Positions 23,842-33,200 of a stretch of 57,759 nt of DNA are shown piece by piece; position 1 is the first letter of the stretch, and the number at the start of each line of letters is the position of its first letter. The stretch is from NCBI GenBank assembly GCA_031364505.1, contig JANLWK010000222.1, positions 1 through 57,759 of the forward strand, given 5' to 3'. Position numbers and translations under genes: made by a program. The DNA is from JANLWK01 sp031364505. Lineage in GTDB: Bacteria; Eisenbacteria; RBG-16-71-46. The notes under the pieces were generated by a model. The model did not search any database, was not told where the DNA came from, and was given only the letters and a program-made list of their open reading frames with translations.

Positions 23842-24402
23842 ATGAGCCTTCCGGACACCGAAGCCGAGACCATCCAACGGCTCGCACACGGCGATGAAAA
23901 GGCTCTTGTCCAGCTCTACGACCGCTACAGCGCGCTCGTGTACTCGGTGCTGCTTCGCATCCTGCCCCGGCCTTCCGATGCGCAGGAGGTGCTCGAGGAC
24001 ACGTGGGTGCAGGTATGGCAGACCGCGGCGACGTTCGACCGCTCGCACGGAACGTTTTCCGCCTGGGTGCTGACGATTGCCAGGGCCCGCGCCATCGAGC
24101 GAATGCGCAGCCCGGACCAGGCGAACGAGGCGCTCGAGAGTCTTGGCGCGTCGGAGCGCCGGGCCATCGAGCTTGCCTATTTTGGATGCCTTTCCCCGGT
24201 CCAAATCGCCGAGCGCCTCGACTCTTCACTGGACACCGTGAAGTCGTGGATGCGCAGCGGCCTGCTGCGGCTACGTGATGCGGCTGCGCCGGCGAGGGGG
24301 GTGCTGGGCCCGGGCGGAGCGACCGATCACATGAACTCAACACCTTGCTGGGTGGGGAACTCTCCCGCCAGCAGCGCCACTACACAGGGAGGTTTGGAAT
24401 GA
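23842..24402 (+). CDS. ECF-type RNA polymerase sigma factor
   Basis: A 186-residue protein with region 2 (LVQLYDRYSALVYSVLLRILPRPSDAQEVLEDTWVQVW) and region 4 (LGASERRAIELAYFGCLSPVQIAERLDSSLDTVKSWMRSGLLRL). This is the sigma-70 ECF pattern nearest to SigK-like groups. The last 33 residues (from RGVLGPGG) are not sigma-like. Its stop overlaps the hydrolase start by 4 nt (ATGA 24399-24402), so the two are translated together. No anti-sigma gene is adjacent, though one frame over the 3' end reads HELNTLLGGELSRQQR, faintly like the start of a lost anti-sigma. ATG 23842 is the only good start. Confidence 0.9.
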   Translation: MSLPDTEAETIQRLAHGDEKALVQLYDRYSALVYSVLLRILPRPSDAQEVLEDTWVQVWQTAATFDRSHGTFSAWVLTIARARAIERMRSPDQANEALESLGASERRAIELAYFGCLSPVQIAERLDSSLDTVKSWMRSGLLRLRDAAAPARGVLGPGGATDHMNSTPCWVGNSPASSATTQGGLE

Positions 24403-25271
24403 GCACGATCACGGTCGGTCAGGAAAACTCGACGAACATCGATCTCTACTACGAGGATCACGGCACGGGCCGGCCCGTCGTGTTGGTGCATGGATGGCCG
24501 CTGAGTGGGGCATCGTGGGAGAAGCAAGTGGCGGCGCTGATTGCAGCGGGCCACCGAGTCATCACGTACGACCGCAGAGGATTCGGACGATCCAGCCAGC
24601 CGGTGACGGGCTACGACTACGATACCCTCGCCGCCGACCTCGACACGTTGTTGAGTACGCTCGACCTGCGCGACGTCATGTTGGTCGGTTTCTCGATGGG
24701 GGGCGGGGAGGTCGCGCGCTTCCTGGCGAAGTACGGATCGGCGCGTATCAGCAAGGCGGTGTTCGTGTCCGCGATCCCGCCGTTCCTGCTGAAGACGCCC
24801 GACAATCCGGAGGGAGTCGATGGGAGTGTCTTCAAGGGAATCGAAGAGGCCATCATCGCCGATCGCCCCGCGTTCCTGTCCGCCTTCTTCGAAAAGTTCT
24901 ACAACGTCGATGTGCTGAGAGGGTCGCTCGTCAGCGACCAGGTCCTCCAGTACAGCTGGAATGTCGCGATCGGTGCCTCGGCCAAGGGCACCCTCGACTG
25001 CGTCTCCGCCTGGTTGACCGACTTCCGCAAGGATCTCCCGAGAGTCGACGTGCCCACGCTGGTGCTTCACGGCGATGCCGACCGGATTCTTCCCATCGCC
25101 GCCACGGGATTCCCGCTTGCCAAGAGCGTCAAAGGAGCCCAACTCGTCGTCGTGAACGGCGGGCCGCACGGCATCCTATGGACCCACTCGGAGCAGGTGA
25201 ATGCTGCCCTCCTGAGCTTCCTCGGCGCGGAATCTCAGAACGTCGTTCACACCGGGCCGGCCATCGCCTGA
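24399..25271 (+). CDS. Alpha/beta hydrolase, non-haem chloroperoxidase type
   Basis: A 290-residue protein with the oxyanion motif HGWPLSG, nucleophile elbow GFSMGGGEVARF (Ser), acid in HGDADRILP (Asp) and His in NGGPHGI. The layout and length fit the cofactor-free haloperoxidase/arylesterase group. Its coupling to an ECF sigma factor suggests induction by an envelope or oxidative signal (inference). GGGAGG at 24387-24392 supports ATG 24399. Confidence 0.9.
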   Translation: MSTITVGQENSTNIDLYYEDHGTGRPVVLVHGWPLSGASWEKQVAALIAAGHRVITYDRRGFGRSSQPVTGYDYDTLAADLDTLLSTLDLRDVMLVGFSMGGGEVARFLAKYGSARISKAVFVSAIPPFLLKTPDNPEGVDGSVFKGIEEAIIADRPAFLSAFFEKFYNVDVLRGSLVSDQVLQYSWNVAIGASAKGTLDCVSAWLTDFRKDLPRVDVPTLVLHGDADRILPIAATGFPLAKSVKGAQLVVVNGGPHGILWTHSEQVNAALLSFLGAESQNVVHTGPAIA

Positions 25272-25280
25272 TCGCTACCC

Positions 25281-25367
25281 GAAGCCATCGCCGACATCTT
25301 CGTCGCGGACCCGGCGCCGTACCTCGAGGCGGCCGAGGCGCTTCGTAATCGTCCGGAAGTGACGTGA
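25281..25367 (+). pseudogene. 3'-end remnant of a second N-acetyltransferase
   Basis: The frame EAIADIFVADPAPYLEAAEA-LRNRPEVT-stop matches the end of the intact NAT (DAIADIFGADPALYLEAADV...) in most positions, ending at TGA 25365-25367. Nothing upstream matches NAT, since the hydrolase gene ends 10 nt before. The copies flank the sigma/hydrolase pair as an imperfect direct repeat (23549-23638 and 25281-25367). Confidence 0.8.
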
Positions 25368-25390
25368 TGCCGAACGCGCGCCCGCTGAGG

Positions 25391-25396
25391 TAGATT
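25391..25396 (+). promoter_or_regulatory. Candidate -10 (TAGATT), leaderless start
   Basis: GGTAGATTGCACCG precedes GTG 25403 with 6 nt between the hexamer and the start codon. It closely matches the block before the NAT gene, including TGATGCC 19 nt upstream. There is no ribosome site. Confidence 0.5.
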
Positions 25397-25402
25397 GCAC
25401 CG

Positions 25403-28400
25403 GTGACCCTTGCCCCATCGACCCGCCTCGGCAACTACGAAATCCTCGGCTCCCTCGGCGCCGGCGGCATGGGCGAGGTGTATCGCGCCAAGGACTTACG
25501 CCTTGGACGTGAAGTAGCGCTCAAAGTGCTGCCGGCCGACATGGCGGGCGATGCCGAGCGCCTCGAACGGTTCGAGCGTGAGGCGCGCACGGTGGCGGGG
25601 CTCAATCACCCGAACATCGTGGTGCTCCATTCGGTCGAGGACGACGGCGGCATCCGATTCCTCACGATGGAGCTGGTCGAGGGTGATGGTCTCGACCGCC
25701 ACGTTGCCGCGGGCGGCCTGCCCGTCGAGCGGGTCGTGGAGTTGGGGATCGCGCTCGCGGACGCGCTGACAGCCGCGCACGAAAAGGGCGTGGTGCACCG
25801 CGACCTCAAGCCCGCGAACGTGATGGTGACGCGCGACGGGCGGGTGAAGGTCCTCGACTTCGGGCTCGCGAAGCTCGTCACCACCGGTTCCGTTGTCGAC
25901 GCCTCGCAGGCGGTGACCGTCGCGGCGCTGTCGGCCACGGGGCAGGTCGTCGGCACCGTGCCGTACATGGCGCCCGAGCAGGTGCGTGGCGAGTCGGTCG
26001 ACCACCGCACGGACCTGTTCGCGCTCGGCGTCGTCCTCTACGAGCTGACCGCCGGGCGCAGGCCGTTCGAGGGCGCGACGCCGATGGTGATCACTTCGGC
26101 GATCCTGTGCAATACGCCGCCCGCGCTGACGAGCCTGCGCGCCGACGTGCCGTCGGATCTCGACCGCATCGTCGCGCGCTGCCTGGAGAAGGAGCCGCGG
26201 GAACGCTTTCAGACGGCCCTCGACGTGAGCAACGAACTGCGGCGCATGCGGCCGGGGCGTGACGCGGCGGTGGTGCGAAAGGCGCCGCCGGTTCCGTCGA
26301 CGCCGCTGCTCGGTCGCGAGGCGACGCTCGCGGCCGCGGCGGAGCGTGTGCGCGGCGGCGCGCGCGTGCTCACGATCAGCGGCTACGGCGGCACGGGCAA
26401 GACGCGCTTCTCGATCGAGCTGTGCCGGCGCCTGGCACCCGAGTACGCGGGCGGCGCGGCATTCGTCTCGCTCGCGTCCGTGACCGCGGCGGCGGACGTG
26501 CTGCCGACGGTCGTCGTGGCACTCGACATCGCCGAGGCACACGGCCGCTCGGCGCTCGATGCGCTCGCCACCGTCATCGGCGAGCACCGCGTGCTGCTCG
26601 TGCTGGACAACCTGGAACAGGTGCTCGACGCCGCCGTCGACGTCGCGGCGCTCGTCGCGCGCTGCCCCGCGCTGCAGGTGATCGCCACGAGCCGCGCGCC
26701 ACTCAAGATCGGGGCGGAGACGGAGTTCAGCCTGCCCCCGCTCGACCTGCCGGCGGCCGGCGCGACGTCGATCGAGGCACTCGCGAGCTGTCCGTCGGTC
26801 GCGCTGTTCGTCCAGCGGGCCGAGAAGGTGAAGCCCGGCTTCGCGCTCACCGCGGCCAACGCCGACGCGATCGCCGCGATCTGCCGGCGGCTCGATGGCC
26901 TGCCGCTCGCGCTCGAACTGGCGGCGGCGCGCGTGCGCACGCTCGAGCCCGCGGGGCTGCTCCAGCGACTCGATCACGCGCTCGACCTGCTGACCTCCGG
27001 CGACCGCGACCTGCCGCTGCGCCAGCGGACGCTGCGCGCGACGATCAGCTGGAGCTACTCGCTCCTCGACGCTGCCGAGCAGCGGCTGCTCCGGCGGCTG
27101 TCCGTCTTCCACGAGGGTTGGACATTCGAGGCGATGGAGCGCGTCTGCTACGCCGAGGCCGAGCGTCATCGCGCGCTCGACGAGCTCGATTCGCTGGTCG
27201 AGAAGGGCCTCGTGCGCGTCGTGGGCCAGGGCGTGCGCTATGCGCTGCTCGAGACGATCCGGGCGTTCGCGGCCGAGCAGCTTCACGCGGGTGGCGAGGT
27301 GGACGCCACGCGTCACGCGCATGCCGCGTATTGCGTCGCGTTCTCCCGAGAGGTAGCCGACGGCATCTTCGGGACGGCGCAGCTCGAGGCCATGCGGCGC
27401 GGCCGTGACGACAACGCGAACACGCAGGCGGCGATCCTGTGGCTCACCGCATGCGCGCAGGCAGGGGACGTGGCGGCGCTGGAGCAGGCGCTCCTGCTCT
27501 GCGGCCAGCTCGACTGGTACTGGCACATCTGCGCGCAACACCTCACCGCGCGCGTGTGGCTGGATACGCTGCTCGCACTCGCGGCCGATCGTCCGCCGAG
27601 CCGCGGTCGCGCGCTCTCGTGGCTGGCGACCGGCATGGTGTCGACGACGACCGGCGAGTGGGACCGCTCGCTCCGCGAGTGGGGGAACGGCTTCGCGGAC
27701 GGGCAGGCGGTGGGCGACGCGCGGGCCGCGGCCGAGGGCATCATGGGCGTGGGCTACTGCCACCTGAGCATGGGACACATGGACGAAGCGATCGCGGCGC
27801 TCGACGATGCCATCGCTCGCAGCGCGACGATCCGATTCGACTTCATGCGGGCACTGGCGACGTCGCTGAAAGGGATTCTGCTGTTCTCCACGGGACACGC
27901 CGATGCGGGGATGGCCCTGGCCGAGGAAGCGCGACAGAGCTTCGTGCGTCTCGACGACTACGAGGGGCGCGGCGTGGCGCACAGCCTGCTCGCCCAGATG
28001 GCCTTCGCGAAGGGCGACCATGCCCGCGCGCTCGCGCACTACCACGACGCGCTCGAGTCGCTCGAGACCGTGGGCGACCACCCCGAGATCGCGCGCGTGC
28101 ACTGCGAGATGGGCTGGACCGCGCTGGCCTCCTCGAATGCGCGCGCCGCGCAGGACGCATTCGAGCGCGCGGTACACGCGTACGACGTGGTCGGCAGCCC
28201 GCGCGGCACCGGCCTGGCTTTGATGGGACTCGCGGCGGTCGAGGCCGCCGAGGGCCGAACGGAAAGCGCCGTGTCGATCGCGGCGGCGGCGCACGCGCTG
28301 TCGGAGCGCGCAGGAGTGGTGATCTTGCACCCGATGGCGCCGGACCTCTCCAGCCGGATCGATGCACTCAAGGCGTCGATCCCCGCGGGAGCGCTGGACG

Positions 28401-28474
28401 GTCTCGAGGCGAGCGCGGCCGCACTCACACCGGCGGCGGTCCTCGCGATGATCGGGGACGTCGTGCGCCGATGA
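25403..28474 (+). CDS. Ser/Thr kinase - AAA-type ATPase - TPR signalling protein
   Basis: A 1,023-residue protein. A Hanks-type kinase spans 11-280, with GAGGMGEV loop (19-26), catalytic Lys41, HRDLKPAN (132-139) and DFG (152-154), all intact. An NB-ARC/LuxR-type ATPase follows: Walker A GYGGTGKT (327-334), Walker B LLVLDNLEQVLD, then GLPLALELAAAR and a winged-helix region. The last 350 residues form TPR repeats. No membrane segment is seen, so the protein is cytoplasmic. The layout resembles kinase-coupled AfsR/STAND regulators that sense through the C-terminal repeats. GTG 25403 is chosen by the promoter geometry. It overlaps the ABC-F gene by 4 nt. Confidence 0.9.
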   Translation: MTLAPSTRLGNYEILGSLGAGGMGEVYRAKDLRLGREVALKVLPADMAGDAERLERFEREARTVAGLNHPNIVVLHSVEDDGGIRFLTMELVEGDGLDRHVAAGGLPVERVVELGIALADALTAAHEKGVVHRDLKPANVMVTRDGRVKVLDFGLAKLVTTGSVVDASQAVTVAALSATGQVVGTVPYMAPEQVRGESVDHRTDLFALGVVLYELTAGRRPFEGATPMVITSAILCNTPPALTSLRADVPSDLDRIVARCLEKEPRERFQTALDVSNELRRMRPGRDAAVVRKAPPVPSTPLLGREATLAAAAERVRGGARVLTISGYGGTGKTRFSIELCRRLAPEYAGGAAFVSLASVTAAADVLPTVVVALDIAEAHGRSALDALATVIGEHRVLLVLDNLEQVLDAAVDVAALVARCPALQVIATSRAPLKIGAETEFSLPPLDLPAAGATSIEALASCPSVALFVQRAEKVKPGFALTAANADAIAAICRRLDGLPLALELAAARVRTLEPAGLLQRLDHALDLLTSGDRDLPLRQRTLRATISWSYSLLDAAEQRLLRRLSVFHEGWTFEAMERVCYAEAERHRALDELDSLVEKGLVRVVGQGVRYALLETIRAFAAEQLHAGGEVDATRHAHAAYCVAFSREVADGIFGTAQLEAMRRGRDDNANTQAAILWLTACAQAGDVAALEQALLLCGQLDWYWHICAQHLTARVWLDTLLALAADRPPSRGRALSWLATGMVSTTTGEWDRSLREWGNGFADGQAVGDARAAAEGIMGVGYCHLSMGHMDEAIAALDDAIARSATIRFDFMRALATSLKGILLFSTGHADAGMALAEEARQSFVRLDDYEGRGVAHSLLAQMAFAKGDHARALAHYHDALESLETVGDHPEIARVHCEMGWTALASSNARAAQDAFERAVHAYDVVGSPRGTGLALMGLAAVEAAEGRTESAVSIAAAAHALSERAGVVILHPMAPDLSSRIDALKASIPAGALDGLEASAAALTPAAVLAMIGDVVRR

Positions 28475-30117
28475 TCACGCTCACCAACATCTCCAAGCAA
28501 TACGGGCGGCAGGTGCTGTTCGTCGAGACCTCGTTCCAGCTGAATCCGGGCGAGAAGGCGGGGCTCGTCGGTCCGAACGGCGCGGGGAAGACGACTGTCT
28601 TTCGCATGATCGTGGGCGAGCAATCGCCCGACGAGGGCGAAGTCACGGTGCCGCGCCGGCTGAGCATCGGGTACTACCGCCAGGACACCGGCGAGATGTC
28701 CGGCCGCTCGGTGCTCGACGAGACCATCGCGAGCAGCGGGGCGCTCGGCGACCTGCACCACGAGCTGAAGGACCTCGAGGCGGCGATGGCCGACCCTGAA
28801 CGGGTATCCGACCTCGACCGCATCCTCGAGCGCTTCGGCCACGTCCAGGAGGAGTACCAGCGCGGCGGCGGCTACGACCTCGAGTCGCGGGCGCGCGAGA
28901 TCCTCACGGGGCTGGGACTCGACGCCGTTCAGATCGAGGGTGACGCGGGCGCGCTGTCCGGCGGATGGAAGATGCGGGTGGGGCTCGCGCGCATCCTGCT
29001 CGGCAAGCCGGACGTGCTGCTGATGGACGAGCCGACCAACCATCTCGACATCGAGTCGATCCTGTGGCTCGAACGCTTCATCCGCGACTACGCGGGCGCG
29101 GTGCTGATGACCTGCCACGACAAGGACTTCATGAACCGTATCGTCGACCGCATCGTCGAGATCGACGGCGGCGAGTTCACCACCTACACCGGCGACTATG
29201 ACTTCTACGTGCGCCAGCGCGCCATCGCGAACGCGAATCGCGAGGCCGCGCACGCGCGCCAGCAGGCCATGCTGGCGAAGGAGCGGCGCTTCATCGAGCG
29301 CTTCCAGGCGCACGCGGCGAAGGCGGCCCAGGTGCAGAGCCGCGTGAAGAAGCTCGAGAAGATCGAGATGGTCGAGCTGCCGCGCACGCGCAAGGTCGTG
29401 GAGTTCCGCTTCGCCCAGCCGCCACGCTCGGGCGAGGACGTCGTCGAGCTGCGGGGGATCCGCAAGGCCTACGGTGACCGTGTGATCTACGACGGGTTCG
29501 ACTTCAGCATCCGGCGCAACGAACGCTGGTGCGTGATGGGCCGGAACGGCGCGGGCAAGACGACGCTGCTGCGCCTGGTCGCCGGCGCGATGACGCCCGA
29601 CGCGGGCACCGTGCGGCTCGGCGCCTCGCTCACGGTCGGCTACTTCGCGCAGCAGGCGCTCGACCTGCTCGACCCGACGCGGTCGGTGTTCGAGCAGATC
29701 CAGCACGACTTCCCGCAGGCGGGCCAGGGCGCGCTCAAGAACCTGCTCGGCGCCTTCCAGTTCTCGGGCGGCGACGTGGACAAGCCGATCCGCGTGCTCT
29801 CGGGCGGCGAGAAGTCACGCCTCGTGCTCGCGCGGATGCTGTTCCAGCCGCCGAACTTCCTCATCCTCGACGAGCCCACGAACCACCTCGATCTCGAGAC
29901 GAAGGAGATGCTGGTGGAGTCGCTCAAGGACTTCGAGGGCACGATGCTGTTCGTGAGCCACGATCGCACGTTCCTCCGCGGCCTGAGCAACCGCGTGCTC
30001 GAACTGCGCCCCGGCGACGGCAATGGCGTGCCCGCGCGCCCGCCGTTCGAGTACGGCGGCTCGTACGTCGAGTACGTGGAGCGCACCGGGAGCGAGGCGG
30101 CGGGAGTCCACGGCTGA
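28471..30117 (+). CDS. ABC-F family ATPase (ribosome-acting, EttA/Uup-like)
   Basis: A 548-residue soluble protein with two ABC domains and no membrane part. Domain 1: GPNGAGKTT, LSGGWKMRVGLARILL, VLLMDEPTNHLD. Domain 2: GRNGAGKTTLLRL, LSGGEKSRLVLARML, LILDEPTNHLD. The linker between them is rich in Arg, Ala and Lys (REAAHARQQAMLAKERRFIERFQ), as in the P-site tRNA-interacting linker of ABC-F proteins. The C-terminal coiled coil of Uup is missing. ABC-F proteins act on the ribosome in translation or antibiotic resistance. Its ATG overlaps the kinase stop (ATGA), so both are co-expressed. Confidence 0.92.
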   Translation: MITLTNISKQYGRQVLFVETSFQLNPGEKAGLVGPNGAGKTTVFRMIVGEQSPDEGEVTVPRRLSIGYYRQDTGEMSGRSVLDETIASSGALGDLHHELKDLEAAMADPERVSDLDRILERFGHVQEEYQRGGGYDLESRAREILTGLGLDAVQIEGDAGALSGGWKMRVGLARILLGKPDVLLMDEPTNHLDIESILWLERFIRDYAGAVLMTCHDKDFMNRIVDRIVEIDGGEFTTYTGDYDFYVRQRAIANANREAAHARQQAMLAKERRFIERFQAHAAKAAQVQSRVKKLEKIEMVELPRTRKVVEFRFAQPPRSGEDVVELRGIRKAYGDRVIYDGFDFSIRRNERWCVMGRNGAGKTTLLRLVAGAMTPDAGTVRLGASLTVGYFAQQALDLLDPTRSVFEQIQHDFPQAGQGALKNLLGAFQFSGGDVDKPIRVLSGGEKSRLVLARMLFQPPNFLILDEPTNHLDLETKEMLVESLKDFEGTMLFVSHDRTFLRGLSNRVLELRPGDGNGVPARPPFEYGGSYVEYVERTGSEAAGVHG

Positions 30118-30179
30118 ATCTACGCCGCGTCGGACGCCCCCTGTCTCATCAAGAGATCGTAAGTCTGCGGGCATGCGGC

Positions 30180-30185
30180 TATAAT
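30180..30185 (+). promoter_or_regulatory. Consensus -10 box TATAAT
   Basis: A perfect TATAAT lies about 85 nt before ATG 30271, with only a weak -35 (TCGTAA) 17 nt upstream. It is the best -10 match in an intergenic region of this window and likely drives the giant propeller protein gene. Confidence 0.5.
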
Positions 30186-30270
30186 GAGGCGTCGGTGCCG
30201 CCTCTGGGACGTCGGTGCGGGCCGGCCCTACGCGCGTCAGGCGCACCTTGCCCAGCATCCCGGAGAGCCG

Positions 30271-33200
30271 ATGCAGAGGCCGCGAACCCATTTCCGATTG
30301 CTGGTCGCCGCATGCGCAGTCACGCTGTTCGCACTCGCGATGCGAGCCACCACGGCGGCGGCTACGGAGTCCTCGGTCGAGGTGATGGCGGGTGTCACCG
30401 GTCTCACGGCCGCGGTCGTGACGCCGACCGATGCTGTGAGCCGGGCGACGATCGAGGGCTGGGTCGATCAGCTCCGCACCGGCTGGACCCCGAACCTCGG
30501 CCAGATCGGCGACGCATCCGGACGCCCATGCCCGAATGTATTGTTCGCGACCACCGTCGGCGCCACGCGGGTTCTCGTGACCACGACCGGGCTCTCGCAC
30601 TACTTCTTCGCTCGCGAGGACGAAGGAGACGGAGCAGACGAGGAGGCCGAGCGCATCGCGGGGCGCGATGGTCGAAGCCATGAACCGCTCGAACGCGAGG
30701 CCCGGTGGAACCGCCTCGACGTCACGCTCGCCGGGGCGAGCATCCGCGGCGACCACGTGCGTCTCGAGGAGCCGCTGGCGGAGCAGGGGAGCACGAGCTA
30801 CTACCTGGCCCACTGCCCGGCGGGCGTGCGCGACCTGCCGTCGTACGGCCGGATCACGTTCTCCGATGTCTACCCGGGCATCGACTGGGTCGTGCGCAGT
30901 GTGCCGGGCGACGGCGTCCACCAGGACTTCGTCGTGCATCCCGGCGCCGACGCCGCCCGCATCCGGCTCGAGTACGCGGGCGCGAGCGCCATCGACGTAT
31001 CCGACGATCAGCGCACGCTGCGCATCCGCACGCCGCTCGGCGAGGTGAAGGAGGGGGCGCTGCGGTGCACGCAGGCCGATGGCGCCACATCCGTCGGCGC
31101 CCGCTTCCGAGTCGACGGCCACGCGGTGTCGGTGGTTCTGGATGCGTACGACCATGCGAAACCGCTCGTGATCGACCCGCCGCTCGTGTGGTCCACGTAC
31201 TACGGTGGGGGGTCGTTCGACGGGCCGCGCGCGATCGTCTGCGACAACGTCAACGACGTCGTGTACGTGGTCGGATACACGAACTCGACGAATCTGCCGG
31301 TGATGAACCCCGGGGGCGGCACCTACTTCGAGGGCGTGGCGCCGGCCGGCCAGGACGCGTTCATCTGGAAATTTAGCCAGGCGGGCGTGCGGCTGTGGGC
31401 GACGTACTACGGTGGCACGGGCGTGGAGTTCCTCGCGGACGGCGCGGTCGACGCGGCCGGCAACTTCTACGCGGCGGGCTACACCGTCTCGACGGATCTG
31501 CCCACCTACAACCTCGCGGGCGCCTACTTTCAGGGCGCGAACGGGGGCAACGCTGACGCGTTCCTGCTGAAGTTCGACGCGAGTGGCGCGCGGCAGTGGG
31601 CCACGTACTACGGCGGCAAGGGAGCCGACCAGGTCGATGCACTAACCACGGACGCGAGCGGACGGCTCTACGCCTGCGGCATGACGACCTCGAGCACGCC
31701 GCCGCTCGTCAATCCCGGCGGCGCGTACTTCCAGCCCGCGCCGAACTCCGTGGTCGAGGCGTTGCTCCTGAGATTCAGCGCGGCCGACTCGCTCGAGTGG
31801 GCGACCTTCTTCGGCGGGACGTCGTACGACGACGCCACCGGCATCGCGGTCTCCGGCAACAAGCTCTACGTCACCGGTTTCACGCAGTCGCCCGCCTCGT
31901 TCCCCGTGCTCAACCCGGGCGGCGGCGCCTACTTCCAGGGCACGTTCCAGGGCAACGTCGACGCCTTCCTCTCGCGTTTCACGCTGGCCGGTGCGCTGAC
32001 CTGGTCGACGTTCTACGGCGCCGCGGGCCAGGAGTACGGCGACCAGGTCGCGGTCGACGCCAACGGCAACGTCTTCATCATGGGCGACACCGATTCGCCC
32101 GCCTTCCCGACGCTCAATCCGGGCGGCTCGGCGTACTACCAGGCATCGCCCGCGGGCAGCAGCGATCTGTACATCGTGAAGTTCGACTCGTCGAACGTCC
32201 GACTGTGGGGGACGTGCTACGGCGGAACGAACCTCGAGAACACGGGCGGATCGGACCGGCCGCTGGCGCTCGACGCCCAGGGCAACGTCTACGTGACGGG
32301 CCAGACCGCCTCGAGCGACCTGCCGGTCCTGAACCCCGGCGGCGGATCCTTCTACCAGGCCACGCCGGGTGGTCAGCGCGACTCGTTCCTCGGTCAATTC
32401 AAGAACAGCGGCTCGATGCTGTGGTCGACGTATCTGGCCTCGAACGGCGGCGACTTCGGCACGGGTGTCGCGATCGGCAACGGCGGCTGCCTGTTCGCGA
32501 CCGGCGAATCGAGCGGCACCAACAATTTCGTCACCGTGAACCCCGGTCCGGGAACCTGGTACCAGCCGGCGAACGCCGGCGGCGACGACGGCTACATCAC
32601 GCGCTTCTGCACGCCGCCGTCGTCCTGCTGCCTCGACTTCACGTGCGTTCCGGTGTTCTCGCAGAGCCAGTGCACGGCCATGGGCGGTACGGCGTTCTAC
32701 CCGAACCAGCCCTGCTCGACCATCTCCTGCACCATCCTGTGCAAGATCTGCGGCACGAAGTATCTCGACTCGAATCGAAACGGCGTGCAGGACGTCGGCG
32801 AGGCCGCCCTGCCGGGCTGGACGATCCAGTTGCTGTATCCCAACGGGACGCTGTTCGCGTCCGCGACGACCGACGGATCGGGCAACTACTGTTTCAATGA
32901 CATCCCCTGCGGCCCGTGGAAGGTGAACGAGGCGATGCAGCCGGCGTGGGTCCAGACCGCGCCGTCGCCGGCCGTCCATACGCTCAATCTGCCGACCGGC
33001 GCGACGCAGAACGGCGTGAACTTCGGCAACTACTCCTGCGGCACGCCGCTGAACTGCCTGCTCGCCCCGCCGCGGCTCGCCGCGTGGTGGGCGTTCGACT
33101 TCGATCCGGGCGCCACGAGCACCGTCGACGTGGCGCACCTGAACCCCGCGCGCAACGTGGCGCAGCTCCAGCTCGACGCCACGTCCGCGCAGTCGCCGGG

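Noticed and set aside
25496..28330. Minus-strand open frame of 944 codons opposite the kinase
   Set aside because: The kinase, ATPase and TPR motifs are all on the plus strand; the antisense product is Arg/His/Gln-rich without motifs.
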